From Sphingomonas hengshuiensis (GTDB lineage Bacteria; Pseudomonadota; Alphaproteobacteria; Sphingomonadales; Sphingomonadaceae): a stretch of 64,000 nt of DNA. Shown one piece after another: positions 44,805-54,045 of this stretch; the first letter of the stretch is position 1; every line of letters begins with the position of its first letter. The DNA lies in NCBI RefSeq assembly GCF_000935025.1, contig NZ_CP010836.1, positions 4,030,001-4,094,000 on the forward strand, in the 5' to 3' direction. The translations under genes and the position numbers were made by a program. The notes beneath the pieces were generated by a model, which did not search any database, was not told where the DNA came from, and saw only the letters and a program-made list of their open reading frames with translations.

Positions 44805-46184
44805 ATGCGGCGAGTGACCCTCGCCGCCGAGGACGACTTCGCCGGATGGCGCGACGCTGCGCGGGCGCTGGCCCAGGCGGGCGTCGCGCCGTCTGACGTG
44901 GTCTGGCAGGTGGGCGAACAGCCGGGCGATCTTTTCAGCGCGCCCGAATTGCCCGGCGGCGGAACGAAAGGCTTCACCGTCCAGCGCGGGTTTCTGGAGC
45001 TTGCCCAGTCGGCGCTGCTGCACGCCGATCCGCAGCGCTTCGCATGGCTCTACTCGCTGCTCGTCGGCCTGATCGACCAGCCGCGCCGCATCGACGATCG
45101 CGCCGATCCGCTGGTGCGCCGCATCGAGGACATGGCCAAGGCGGTCCGCCGCGACATCCACAAGATGCGCGCGTTCGTCCGCTTTCGTGAAGTCGATGAC
45201 GGCGGCACCCCGCGCTATGTCGCCTGGTTCGAGCCCGAGCATCATATCGTCCGCGCCAATGCCCGCTTCTTCGTCGATCGCTTCGCGGCGATGCGCTGGT
45301 CGATCCTTACCCCCGAACTGTCGCTGCACTGGGACGGCGCGACGCTGCGCGAGGGCCCGCCCGCGCGGCGCGAGGACGCGCCCGGCGACGATCCGGTCGA
45401 GGCGATGTGGAAGACCTATTACGCCTCCACCTTCAATCCCGCGCGGCTCAAGGTGGGCGCGATGCGGAAGGAGATGCCGCGCAAATACTGGCACAACATG
45501 CCCGAAACCGCGTTGGTCAAGGAACTGGTGGCGGGCGCGCGCCAGCGGGAAACGGCGATGGTGGCGAACGCACGCGATGCACTCGGCGGCAACAGCGGCG
45601 ACGCATGGGAAGCGCTGCGCGAAGAGGCGCGCGGCTGTACCCGCTGCCATTTGCACGCCCATGCGACGCAGACGGTGTTCGGCGAAGGCCCGGTCGATGC
45701 GCGGATGATGGTGATCGGCGAGCAGCCCGGCGACCAGGAGGACCTGGCCGGGCACCCCTTTGTCGGCCCGGCGGGGCAGATGTTCGACCGCGCCATCGCG
45801 GCGGCAGGGATCGACCGCGCGACGCTCTACGTCACCAATGCGGTCAAGCACTTCAAGTTCGAGCCGCGCGGCAAGCGCCGCATCCATGCGAAGCCCGACG
45901 CGGGCGAGATCAGCGCGTGTCGCTGGTGGTACGAGCAGGAGCGGCTGCTCGTCCGGCCCGCGGTCACGCTCGCGCTGGGCGCCACCGCGGCGCGGCAGAT
46001 GCTGGGCAAGGTCGTGACGATCGGTCGCGAACGTGGCCGCGCGATCGAGCTGGCCGAGGGCGGGATCGGCTGGGTGACGATCCATCCGAGCTTCCTGCTG
46101 CGGATGCCCGACAAGGCGCGCGTGGAGGACGAGTTCGCCGCGTTCGTCCAGGATTTGCGCGGCGCGGCGGCGCTCGCGGGTTAG
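44805..46184 (+). CDS. udgX: DUF4130-UdgX fusion: uracil-DNA binding protein
   Basis: A 459-residue fusion. Residues about 1-250 are a DUF4130 domain (TIGR03915 type: WLYSLLVGLIDQPRRIDDRADP). Residues about 265-459 are a family-4-like uracil-DNA glycosylase with iron-sulfur cysteines Cys278, Cys281 and Cys372, motif A GEQPGDQEDLAGHPFVGPAG from 305, and the KRRIH loop at 357-361. In mycobacterial UdgX the histidine of this loop forms a covalent bond with the abasic sugar after uracil is removed, and His361 is in that position. It converges on the InhA-like gene with a three-base overlap. Confidence 0.94.
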   Translation: MRRVTLAAEDDFAGWRDAARALAQAGVAPSDVVWQVGEQPGDLFSAPELPGGGTKGFTVQRGFLELAQSALLHADPQRFAWLYSLLVGLIDQPRRIDDRADPLVRRIEDMAKAVRRDIHKMRAFVRFREVDDGGTPRYVAWFEPEHHIVRANARFFVDRFAAMRWSILTPELSLHWDGATLREGPPARREDAPGDDPVEAMWKTYYASTFNPARLKVGAMRKEMPRKYWHNMPETALVKELVAGARQRETAMVANARDALGGNSGDAWEALREEARGCTRCHLHAHATQTVFGEGPVDARMMVIGEQPGDQEDLAGHPFVGPAGQMFDRAIAAAGIDRATLYVTNAVKHFKFEPRGKRRIHAKPDAGEISACRWWYEQERLLVRPAVTLALGATAARQMLGKVVTIGRERGRAIELAEGGIGWVTIHPSFLLRMPDKARVEDEFAAFVQDLRGAAALAG

Positions 46185-46873
46185 GCGGAGCGCGCCGCGA
46201 TCGCGCGTACCTTCTCCGCCCGGTCCGGCGCGAACCGCGACACCATGTCGCGGTAGCGCGCGAGTGTCGCCGGGTCGGCCCGCTCGGGCGAACCCGAATC
46301 GAAGGGGGGTGCGGGGTCGTATTCGAGGCTGAGCTGGACGAAGCGGGCATGCGCTTCCCCGCGGATGCGCGCGGTCAGCGCCAGCGCGAAATCGATCCCC
46401 GCGGTGACGCCGCCACCGGTCACGCGGTTGCGATCGAACACCACGCGCTCGGCGACCGGCTCCGCGCCGAACCAGGCGAGCTGGTCGCGCGACGCCCAAT
46501 GGCTCGTCGCCCGATAGCCGCGCAGCAGCCCGGCGGCGGCGAGCAACAGCGATCCGGTGCAGACGCTCGTAACCCATTGCGCGCCCTCGGCAACCTGGCG
46601 GACCCAGGCGAGCGTCTCGGCATCCTCCATCGCCGCGACGGTGCCGAAGCCGCCGGGGACGCACAGGATATCGGTGCGCGGCACGTCGGCGAAGGTCGCG
46701 CCGGGCAGCAGCGGAAACTGTGCGTCGGTGGGCACCGGATCGCGCGTCTTGGCGACCAGAACGAGGCGAACATTGCCCAGACGCGACAATATCTGCGCCG
46801 GCCCGGTCAGGTCGAGCTGGGTCACATCGGGGTAGAGCAGGAACGCGATGTGCAGCGGGGCGGGTTCGGCCAT
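46181..46873 (-). CDS. inhA: DJ-1/PfpI family protein, isonitrile hydratase-like
   Basis: A 230-residue cytoplasmic protein closely resembling Pseudomonas isonitrile hydratase InhA, which hydrates isonitriles to N-formamides. Seen are IAFLLYPDVTQLDLTGPAQIL, DILCVPGGFGT, and the nucleophile elbow VTSVCTGSLLLAAAGLL with Cys105, then GGGVTAGIDFALAL and LSLEYDPAPPFDSGSP. Because DJ-1 family members are hard to separate, the exact substrate is inferred. It lies alone after the TonB receptor on the same strand. Confidence 0.8.
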   Translation of the reverse strand: MAEPAPLHIAFLLYPDVTQLDLTGPAQILSRLGNVRLVLVAKTRDPVPTDAQFPLLPGATFADVPRTDILCVPGGFGTVAAMEDAETLAWVRQVAEGAQWVTSVCTGSLLLAAAGLLRGYRATSHWASRDQLAWFGAEPVAERVVFDRNRVTGGGVTAGIDFALALTARIRGEAHARFVQLSLEYDPAPPFDSGSPERADPATLARYRDMVSRFAPDRAEKVRAIAARSA

Positions 46874-46991
46874 GCGGGGGCTCCGGCTGAGGGGCGTTCA
46901 GGCTAGCGGCGCCGGCGCTCCGGTCAATCCTGACAAAGCGGCCGGCAGCGCGGGGTGCGCCGCCGGCCCATGCTGGGAGGCGAAAGCGGGA

Positions 46992-49973
46992 TCAGAACCG
47001 CGCGCGCACCCCGACACGATAGGTGCGGCCCAGCGTGTCGTAGAGCGCGGGATTGACGTCGAGCCCGGTATTGGTTTGCGGCATCGCCTCCGGGTCGTGG
47101 TCGAAGAGATTGTCGACTTTGAAGAAGCTACTGATTTCATTGGTGAAATTCACCGAACCACCGATATCGACATAGAAGGCGCCCTTCATCCTATTACGGT
47201 CGATCGTCGGGTGGTTGCCGGTCGAGACGGGGCAGGCCGAAGTGCAGACGACATATTGGTTGCCGAACACCCCGTCCGAGAACCAGCGCTCCTGGACGTT
47301 GAAGCTGAAGCTGTCGTTGCTGTAGCTCTGGACCGCCAGCCATTTCCAACTGGGCGTGTTGCCCGAATTGGCACCCGCCTGGTCGACCTTGTCGACCCCG
47401 GCGATTCCCGCGTCGACGATGAACTCGCGGACATGCGTGCCGAGCGCGCGGAGCGTGAAGCTGCCCGGCAGGCCCAGCGGACGCTGCCACCGATAGCTCG
47501 CCTCGATGTCGAACCCGCTGGTCTTCCACGAGGCGAGGTTGAACGGCTGGACGTTGATGTAATTGCCGCCCTGCACCGGGCTGTTGAGCACGAAGCCGCC
47601 GCAGAACGCCTGGTTCCCCTCATAGCAGAAGCGCACGATCTGGTCCGCCGACAGCGTCGAAATCACGCCGTCCAGCTTGATGCTGTAATAGTCGAAAGAC
47701 AGGCTGAGCCCCGGCAGCCACGAAGGCTTTGAATAGACGATGCCCAATTCGGTGTTGCGCGCGATTTCGGGCTTCAGATTGGGGTTGCCGACGGTGTTCT
47801 GGAATGCCTGGACTGCGACGTTGTTGAAAGGATCGTTGAAGCTGGGGAGCGTCGTGACGGTCGGCGCGGCGAACAGTTCGGACAGATTCGGCGCGCGGAC
47901 GTCGCGCGACGTGACTGCGCGCAGCCGGATGCCGTCGACCGGCGTGTCCCAGGTGCCGCCGACCTTCCACGCCCAGACGGTGCCCGACGTGCTGTAATGC
48001 GTCACCCGGCCCGCGCCGTTCAAATTGGCACGACCGATCGCGTCGCTGTTGAACAGGGGCAGGTTAAGCTCCAGGAATCCTTCGTAAACATCGTATTTTC
48101 CGGTGCCGTTCTTGTAATTGCCCGCCGCCCAATTGCTGCCCAAAGGTGCGTTGAGCAGCGGATCGGCCGGATAGGCCGCGCTGTTGGGGCTGACGCTCGT
48201 CACCCCGGCGCCATAGGGGTCGCCGGTCACGCGGTAATATTCCTTGCGATACTCGCCGCCGAACGCGACCGACAGCGGCCCCGCCCACAGATTGAGCGGC
48301 TCGCCCGAGAAGTTGAGGCTGGCGACGTCCTGAGTCAGCTTGGTGTGCTGGAACGGGCCGTTTTCGGGCGTGACATAGGCGAGCGCCGCCGCCGAGGGCG
48401 CCATCCCGCCGAAGATGTTGATCGGCTGACACCCCGCCGCGCGCGCCGCGGCATCGGCGCATACGATCGCGCCGTTCAGCGTGATCGCATTGGTCGCGGC
48501 GACATAGCGGTTCTGCAGGACGATCGTGTCGACGTCGATATCGGCGATCGTCGTGCCATGCGCATAATAGGCGTCGTAACGCCAATCCGATCCGCCCACG
48601 CCGAACTTGCCCTTCACGCCGCCGACGAAGCGATACTGACGGCGATCGGTACTGACCTTGGGATCGGGGAAATTGCCGTTGCTCGACCCGAAGTTGAACG
48701 ACGTGATCCCCGCCGATGCGCAGCGATCGCGCACCAGCTGCGGCAGGAACGGGTTGGCGCACTGCACCGTCAGGTTCGGGCGATTATAGCCGGGGCTCGG
48801 CTGGTTGCTCGTCTTCACCTGCGCGATGTTCGCAGTGAAATAGACTTCATTGTCGTCGGCGAAATCATAGCCGATCCGCCCGAAGCCGTTGATCCGCTCC
48901 AGCGCCGATTTGAGCGACGCGCCCGAACCCGGCGCGCCCGAAAGGTCGCCGCCGACGCAGAAGCTGTTGCCCGGATAGCAATTGCTCACCCGGCCATTGC
49001 CCTGCGGCACGCCGCCCGAGCCATAGTTGAAATTATAGGGCGTGCCGTTGACGTCGAAGGCAATGCCCTGGAGCGGGCCGTTGTTGATCAGGCCGTAGCG
49101 CGCATATTGATAGGGCTGGGCGTAATCGCCGACGACGAATTGCGGCAGGCCGTTGTTGGTCTGGCCGGTGTTGAACAAGGTGGTGGCGCGATACCAGTCG
49201 CGCTTGCCCGCCAGATCGGTGCCGAAATCGCCGGGGCCGACGCCGTCCTCATGATCATATTCGGCGCTGGCGATCAGGTGCAGCCGATCGTCGAACAGCG
49301 CCTTGCCCACCGCCGCCTGGACGAGCGCCTGGGCATCGTCGCCATAGGTGGTGATGCCGCCCTGGACATTGGCCTTGAAGCCCGTGAAGCGCGTATCGGT
49401 GATGAAGTTGACCACGCCGCCGACCGCGTCCGAGCCATAGGAGGCGGAGGCGCCGCCGGTGACGACGTCGACGCGCTTGACCAGCAATTGCGGGAACATG
49501 CTGATATCGGGAACGCCGGTCACGTTCGCGCCGACGACGCGCTGGCCGTCGAGCAGCGTCAGCGTGCGGATCGTGCCGAGGCCACGCAGCGAGAAGGAGC
49601 TGAGCCCCTGCGTCCCGCTCGACGTGCTGAACGTGCCGGTCGAGGCACCGGTCGAGCCCTGGAGCGACGGCAGCTGGATCACTGCGTTGAAGATATTGGG
49701 CTGTGCGTTGCGGGCGATTTCCTCTTCGCCGATGATCGTCGTCGGCGTGGGCGCGGTGAACCCGCTCGACAGGATACGCGTGCCGGTGACGATGATCTCA
49801 CCCGCGTCGTCCTGGGCCTCGGGCGCATCGGGGACGGTCTGGGCGACCGGATCGGGCGCGGTCTGGGCAAGGGCCGGGGTGCAGGCGAGCGCGGCGGCGA
49901 GCGCGGCCACGCTGGTAGCGCTATCACGCAGATGCGCCAGCGATCGACGGTCGAATGAAAATGTCCCGATCAT
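46992..49973 (-). CDS. TonB-dependent outer-membrane receptor
   Basis: A 993-residue receptor: signal peptide (about 1-29), plug domain with TonB-box-like EIIVTGTRIL, RGLGTIRTLTLLDGQRV and GGASASYGSDAVGGVVNF, then a beta-barrel ending in RVGVRARF with the terminal Phe needed for barrel assembly. The barrel is rich in Asn, Tyr and Gly, typical of the large sphingomonad/Caulobacter receptors for carbohydrates. GAGGGGGA lies just before the ATG at 49973. It follows the first beta-helix/propeller gene on the same strand, suggesting it imports the product or polymer handled by that protein; the ligand is not known. Confidence 0.92.
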   Translation of the reverse strand: MIGTFSFDRRSLAHLRDSATSVAALAAALACTPALAQTAPDPVAQTVPDAPEAQDDAGEIIVTGTRILSSGFTAPTPTTIIGEEEIARNAQPNIFNAVIQLPSLQGSTGASTGTFSTSSGTQGLSSFSLRGLGTIRTLTLLDGQRVVGANVTGVPDISMFPQLLVKRVDVVTGGASASYGSDAVGGVVNFITDTRFTGFKANVQGGITTYGDDAQALVQAAVGKALFDDRLHLIASAEYDHEDGVGPGDFGTDLAGKRDWYRATTLFNTGQTNNGLPQFVVGDYAQPYQYARYGLINNGPLQGIAFDVNGTPYNFNYGSGGVPQGNGRVSNCYPGNSFCVGGDLSGAPGSGASLKSALERINGFGRIGYDFADDNEVYFTANIAQVKTSNQPSPGYNRPNLTVQCANPFLPQLVRDRCASAGITSFNFGSSNGNFPDPKVSTDRRQYRFVGGVKGKFGVGGSDWRYDAYYAHGTTIADIDVDTIVLQNRYVAATNAITLNGAIVCADAAARAAGCQPINIFGGMAPSAAALAYVTPENGPFQHTKLTQDVASLNFSGEPLNLWAGPLSVAFGGEYRKEYYRVTGDPYGAGVTSVSPNSAAYPADPLLNAPLGSNWAAGNYKNGTGKYDVYEGFLELNLPLFNSDAIGRANLNGAGRVTHYSTSGTVWAWKVGGTWDTPVDGIRLRAVTSRDVRAPNLSELFAAPTVTTLPSFNDPFNNVAVQAFQNTVGNPNLKPEIARNTELGIVYSKPSWLPGLSLSFDYYSIKLDGVISTLSADQIVRFCYEGNQAFCGGFVLNSPVQGGNYINVQPFNLASWKTSGFDIEASYRWQRPLGLPGSFTLRALGTHVREFIVDAGIAGVDKVDQAGANSGNTPSWKWLAVQSYSNDSFSFNVQERWFSDGVFGNQYVVCTSACPVSTGNHPTIDRNRMKGAFYVDIGGSVNFTNEISSFFKVDNLFDHDPEAMPQTNTGLDVNPALYDTLGRTYRVGVRARF

Positions 49974-50049
49974 GATATCCCCCTCTGAAGGTTCTGGCGC
50001 GTGGGACCGAAGCGGCTCCGCGCCTTGTGGGGATGGTCTTACCGGATCG

Positions 50050-50095
50050 CGGGGCGACCGGCATCTACGACCATGGTCGCAAGCCGGTCGCCCCG
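50050..50095 (-). terminator. Cruciform-like hairpin between the beta-helix gene and the receptor
   Basis: CGGGGCGACCGGC (50050-50062) is perfectly complementary to GCCGGTCGCCCCG (50083-50095), and the loop itself contains the palindrome CGACCATGGTCG (50068-50079). It follows the stop of the upstream gene by nine bases. There is no long T-tract. It may attenuate read-through into the receptor, whose start is 77 bases further on. Confidence 0.6.
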
Positions 50096-50103
50096 CCGGG
50101 AGG

Positions 50104-53100
50104 TCAGGGGGTGGCGGCGTAGACCGCGTGGTGGGTGAGGATGAACAGCGTGCGCCCGTCGCGACCGCCGAACAGCAGGTGCAGCGGGCGTTCGGGCACA
50201 TCGATTCGGCCCAGTTCCGCGCCGTCCGCTGCGTGGACGAAGACCTGACCATTGGCGATGTACACGCGCCTGTCCGGCCCGGCGACGACGCTCTCGCCGC
50301 CGCGCGCCGCGAATGGCCTGAGATCGGTCAGGGCGCCGCCGACCCCGAGCAGCGCCGAATAGCTGCGGTTCTCCGAGGCATTGGCGACGTACACCCGCGC
50401 GCCGACGGTGCCGCCGGTCCAGCCATAGGTGTCGAGCGTGTCGGAGAAACGCCAGCCGAGATGATTGTCGGGCCCCTGTTGCCACACGCGATACGCCGGG
50501 AGGACCAGGCTGCCGTCGGGGGAGACATATTCGCGGGGCTTTGGCGCCGCCGCGTCGCGCGCGAACATCTCCGCCAGGGTCGTGAATTGGTCGGTCGCGG
50601 AGTCATATTGGTCGCGGAACTCGCCATTGACCCAGAAGCTGCCGGGGAGCGCGACGCGGGCATTGCGGCGTTCCGACACGGGAGTCGGCGCGATCACCCG
50701 CACGGCGTTCGGCTTGTCCGGCGCGATGCTGTACACGCTGCCCTCTGGCCCGTCCGACGACAGCACGAGCAGGTCGCCCGAGCGATCGACCGCCAGGTTG
50801 ACCGGATCGAGCGGGGCATCGGCGATGGTGGTCAGCCCGCCGGCTTCGGTCCAGCCATGAATGCGGTGCGACAGGCGATCGACGAAATAGAGCCGCCCCG
50901 CCGCATCCACCGCACCCCCGCCCAGCGCCGCGAAGCCGTCCGCCAGCTTGCGCACCGGCGCCAGCGTCGGCGCGGCGGCGGGCGGGGGCGCGTCGGTCAC
51001 GTCGAGCACCGCGAACTCACGCTCGCGCACTTCGCCGCCGCGCGTCACGTCGCGGATCGCATTCGAATAGGGATATTTGCTCGCGCGCAAATAGGTGCCG
51101 CAGCCATTGGCGTCGCAGGTCGAAAAGCCGCTTTCGGCATTCACATGGACATTGCGGAAGCGGATGTCGGTCGAGCCCTCGATCTGCACTGCGACCGGCG
51201 CGGGCTGGAGCGTGCGGGTGACGCGATAGGCGTGGAGATTGGCGAACAGGATGTTGCGCGAATTGCGGATGTCGAACGCGATCGTGCTGCGCCCCTCGCC
51301 CGCTTCCTCCTCGGTCTGCGGCGCTAGGAATTCCCAGTTGCGGACGCGATCCAGCACGATCTCGGCGCGGACATGATGCTCCGCCGACATCTGATAGACG
51401 ATCCCCGGCGTATCGGTATCCGACACCAGCAGCCCCGCCGAGGCATAGGTGTTGGGCGTCCACAGTCCGTTGAAGGTGCCGCCGCCGCCGTCGGTCACCC
51501 ACAGCGAGGGATATTGGCCGTCCCAGCGCTTCTTCGGATCGGCGTCGCTCGTGTGGTTGGCGTTGTACGGATCGAAGCGAGTGCCGTCGTAGAGATTGGT
51601 GCCGTGCCCGCCCTGGAACTTGACGTCGTCGACCAGCGAGCGCGCCCCCGCCCTCCACAACAGCGCCGTCGCGCGCGGATTGACTCCGCCGGTGGCGAGG
51701 CCGAGGCCGGAGACGATCGCATCGCCCCCCTTCGCGCTTTCGATCAGCGCGCGTGCCGAGCCGATCCCGCGAAAGCCAGGGCTGTCGTCGGCCAGCACGA
51801 TCTGGGTCCGGCTGGGGTGGAGGCCGATCAGGACGCTGTCGGGGCGCAGCTTCAGCGTGTCGGTGACGCGGTAGAAGCCGCTGGGGAAATAGACCACGCG
51901 GTGGCTGTCGATCGCGCGCTGGATCGCGGCGGTATCGTCGGTGGCATTGTCGCCCTTGGCACCGAGCGTGCGGACATTGCTCCAGCCGGCCACCGCAGGG
52001 AGCGCGCGGAGTGCGGCGTCGCGGCGTCGGGGCAGCGCCTTGAGCGGGGCGATCGCCATGCGCGTCGCAGTGCTGCCGGGCTGACCGAGGCCGGGCAGGG
52101 TCAGGCCATAGGTGAATTCCTTGACGCGATAGGGCGCCTCCGACCCCGGCACCGCCTTGCCGCTGTCGCGGAAGCGCGCGAAGACCGGGGTGCCCCGCGC
52201 GGTGGCATTGTCGAACCCGATCTGGGTATAGGCATTGCCTTCGTTGCTGATGACGATCCCCGCCTTCGACACATTCTCGAAGCGGACATCCTTGCCCCAC
52301 AGCCAGTCGCCATAGCCCTTGTCGATCTCGATCCCGACCGGCACGTTGCGCAGCACGGTGTTGACCAGGGTCAGCCCCGCCTCATGCTCACGGATCGCGG
52401 CATCGCGCTGGCCGTCGAATTCGGAATCGAGCAGCGTATATTGCCAGGCGGGCGAGGTTTTCTCGGTCAGGATGCCATAGCGTCCGCCGTGGAAGCGCAG
52501 GTCGAAGCCGAGATTGCCGACCTGGTAAATGCCCGCCAGCGCCGACCCCAGCCGGAAATCGATATGGCTGAGATAGCTGTGCTGGCCGGTGTGGAAACGC
52601 ACCGCGGTCGCCGCCGGATTGCCTTCGCCGATCTCGAAATCGAGATTGCTCATCGCCGAATAGAAAGTGCCCGAATTGGCGTCGGCAATGTCGGGGTTGA
52701 ACGGCACGCTGGTCGGCGGGGGGACCGGCACCGGGCCGCGCATCGGCGCGCCGTGGGTGCCGGGGGGCGAGGCGCCGGGCTGGTTGCCGGTGAAGAACAC
52801 CATGCTGCCGACGCCGCGCTGAAACCCCGGAGTCGAGGGCGCGAGCAGCAGCACCGGGCGCGTCCGCCCGACGCCGAACAGCCGCACGCCCGGCCACATA
52901 TACAGCGTGCGGGTGATGCGGTGGCGCCCGGCGGGCAGGAACACGATGCCGCCGCCGGGCCGGGCCGCCGCGGCGTCGATCGCCGCCTGGATCGCGGCGC
53001 TGTCGTCGGCGATGCCGTCGCCGCGCGCCTGCACCGTCACGGCAGCGGGATCGTCGGGGGCGGTCGCGAAGGCGGACACCGACTGCCCCGTCTGCGCAAG

Positions 53101-53166
53101 CGCGCTGCCCAGCGGCAACCCCGCCACGATCAAGGCACTCGCTACTGCGCGCACTATGCTGGCCAT
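50104..53166 (-). CDS. Exported tandem beta-helix (GH55/pectate-lyase-3-like) and propeller fusion, paralogue A
   Basis: A 1020-residue exported protein (signal peptide about 1-28, SALAQ). Two Pectate_lyase_3-type beta-helix modules follow one another: the first starts near 50 (GDGIADDSAAIQAAIDAA, IVFLPAGRHRIT), the second near 398 (GAKGDNATDDTAAIQRAID, VVYFPSGFYRVTDTLKL). Two such modules in tandem are the layout of GH55 rib-cage glucanases. From about 735 there is an SMP-30/gluconolactonase-like beta-propeller (GGAVDAAGRLYFVD, DPVNLAVDRSGDLLVLS, ERPLHLLFGGRDGRTLFIL). The EGP-type catalytic glutamate of lactonases is not seen. It is paralogous to 56745-59750 and its neighbours suggest a polysaccharide substrate. 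GGAGAG precedes the ATG. Confidence 0.85.
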   Translation of the reverse strand: MASIVRAVASALIVAGLPLGSALAQTGQSVSAFATAPDDPAAVTVQARGDGIADDSAAIQAAIDAAAARPGGGIVFLPAGRHRITRTLYMWPGVRLFGVGRTRPVLLLAPSTPGFQRGVGSMVFFTGNQPGASPPGTHGAPMRGPVPVPPPTSVPFNPDIADANSGTFYSAMSNLDFEIGEGNPAATAVRFHTGQHSYLSHIDFRLGSALAGIYQVGNLGFDLRFHGGRYGILTEKTSPAWQYTLLDSEFDGQRDAAIREHEAGLTLVNTVLRNVPVGIEIDKGYGDWLWGKDVRFENVSKAGIVISNEGNAYTQIGFDNATARGTPVFARFRDSGKAVPGSEAPYRVKEFTYGLTLPGLGQPGSTATRMAIAPLKALPRRRDAALRALPAVAGWSNVRTLGAKGDNATDDTAAIQRAIDSHRVVYFPSGFYRVTDTLKLRPDSVLIGLHPSRTQIVLADDSPGFRGIGSARALIESAKGGDAIVSGLGLATGGVNPRATALLWRAGARSLVDDVKFQGGHGTNLYDGTRFDPYNANHTSDADPKKRWDGQYPSLWVTDGGGGTFNGLWTPNTYASAGLLVSDTDTPGIVYQMSAEHHVRAEIVLDRVRNWEFLAPQTEEEAGEGRSTIAFDIRNSRNILFANLHAYRVTRTLQPAPVAVQIEGSTDIRFRNVHVNAESGFSTCDANGCGTYLRASKYPYSNAIRDVTRGGEVREREFAVLDVTDAPPPAAAPTLAPVRKLADGFAALGGGAVDAAGRLYFVDRLSHRIHGWTEAGGLTTIADAPLDPVNLAVDRSGDLLVLSSDGPEGSVYSIAPDKPNAVRVIAPTPVSERRNARVALPGSFWVNGEFRDQYDSATDQFTTLAEMFARDAAAPKPREYVSPDGSLVLPAYRVWQQGPDNHLGWRFSDTLDTYGWTGGTVGARVYVANASENRSYSALLGVGGALTDLRPFAARGGESVVAGPDRRVYIANGQVFVHAADGAELGRIDVPERPLHLLFGGRDGRTLFILTHHAVYAATP

Positions 53167-53340
53167 GTTGCTCTCCACAAGATCCTAACCGCTTCAATTG
53201 ACGTGGATAGCATGGCCGATAGCCAGCCGCAGCCGGCGCGGCGACCGCGACAAAGGTCGCAATGGCCAAGCCCCGCGCGGCCCCCGATACCGTTGTCGGA
53301 ATGCGCGGCGCGACCGTGCGGGGTACAAGAAGGACCGGCA

Positions 53341-53892
53341 GTGGAGTCACTAGCGAATATCGCCGGATTGCCGTCCTGCGCCATCGTCGCCATGGGGGTG
53401 AGCGGGTGCGGCAAGTCGACGTTGGTCGCGCATCTGGCCGAGCGGCTGGGCTGTCCTGCGTTCGAGGGCGATTCCTATCATTCGGAGGCGAGCGTCGCGA
53501 AGATGCGCGCGGGCCAGCCGCTCGAGGACGGCGATCGCTGGCCGTGGCTCGATCGGCTGGGCGCTGCGATCGGGGATGCGGTGCGCGAGCGGGGGATCGC
53601 GGTCGCTGCCTGCTCGGCGCTGAAGCGCAGCTATCGCGCGCGGCTGGAGGCTGCGGCGGGGGTGCCGGTGCGCTTCGTGCTGCTCGACGGCGACCGCGAT
53701 GCAATCGGCGAGCAGATGCGGCGGCGGACGGCGCATTACATGCCGCCGAGCCTGCTCGACAGCCAGTTCGCGGCGCTGGAGCGGCCGGGTGCGGATGAGA
53801 ATGCGCTGGTGCTGCATTGCTATCGCCCGATCGAGGTGCTGGGCGATGCGGCGCTGGCGTGGGTACAGGCGGGGATGGTCGCCGCCCGCTAA
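53341..53892 (+). CDS. gntK: Gluconokinase
   Basis: Phosphorylates gluconate to 6-phosphogluconate in the cytoplasm, feeding the Entner-Doudoroff or pentose phosphate route. The 183-residue P-loop kinase has Walker A GVSGCGKST at 19-27, FEGDSYHSEASVAKMRAGQPLEDGDRWPWL (the gluconate-kinase signature) and the lid AACSALKRSYRARL. A GTG at 53341 with AAGGA upstream is taken as start; an ATG at about 53391 would cut into the first strand. It diverges from paralogue A across 174 bases (which include a TTGACG word at about 53199) and converges on the GntR gene. Confidence 0.92.
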   Translation: MESLANIAGLPSCAIVAMGVSGCGKSTLVAHLAERLGCPAFEGDSYHSEASVAKMRAGQPLEDGDRWPWLDRLGAAIGDAVRERGIAVAACSALKRSYRARLEAAAGVPVRFVLLDGDRDAIGEQMRRRTAHYMPPSLLDSQFAALERPGADENALVLHCYRPIEVLGDAALAWVQAGMVAAR

Positions 53893-53896
53893 GACT

Positions 53897-54036
53897 GTTT
53901 GGAAATGCGCTGTCGCGCATTTGGCGGCGCCGGCCCGCTCCCCCGCCCGGCCACCCGACGGCAGTATTCTAGGGGTGGCCGGGCGGGGGAGCGGGCCGGC
54001 GCCGCCTTAAAATTCGCTCTTTCGCGAATTTTCAAA
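53897..54036. repeat. Large compound palindrome between convergent genes
   Basis: Perfect 34-base arms at 53923-53956 and 53973-54006 enclose a 16-base loop. Each outer flank carries its own hairpin: AAATGCG/CGCATTT at about 53903-53922 and AAAATTCG/CGAATTTT at about 54009-54032. The two flanks are themselves inverted relatives, so the whole 140 bases is one compound inverted repeat. It separates gntK from the convergent GntR gene and may terminate both, but its size suggests a repeat element. Confidence 0.88.
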
Positions 54037-54045
54037 CGCGCCCCC

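Noticed and set aside
47997-49958. A 653-codon open frame on the plus strand inside the receptor gene
   Set aside because: Antisense shadow of the TonB-dependent receptor; the receptor has signal peptide, plug and terminal Phe.
51373-53340. Upstream extension of the gluconokinase frame
   Set aside because: It lies antisense to paralogue A; the kinase fold begins only after 53341, where a GTG with a ribosome binding site is present.
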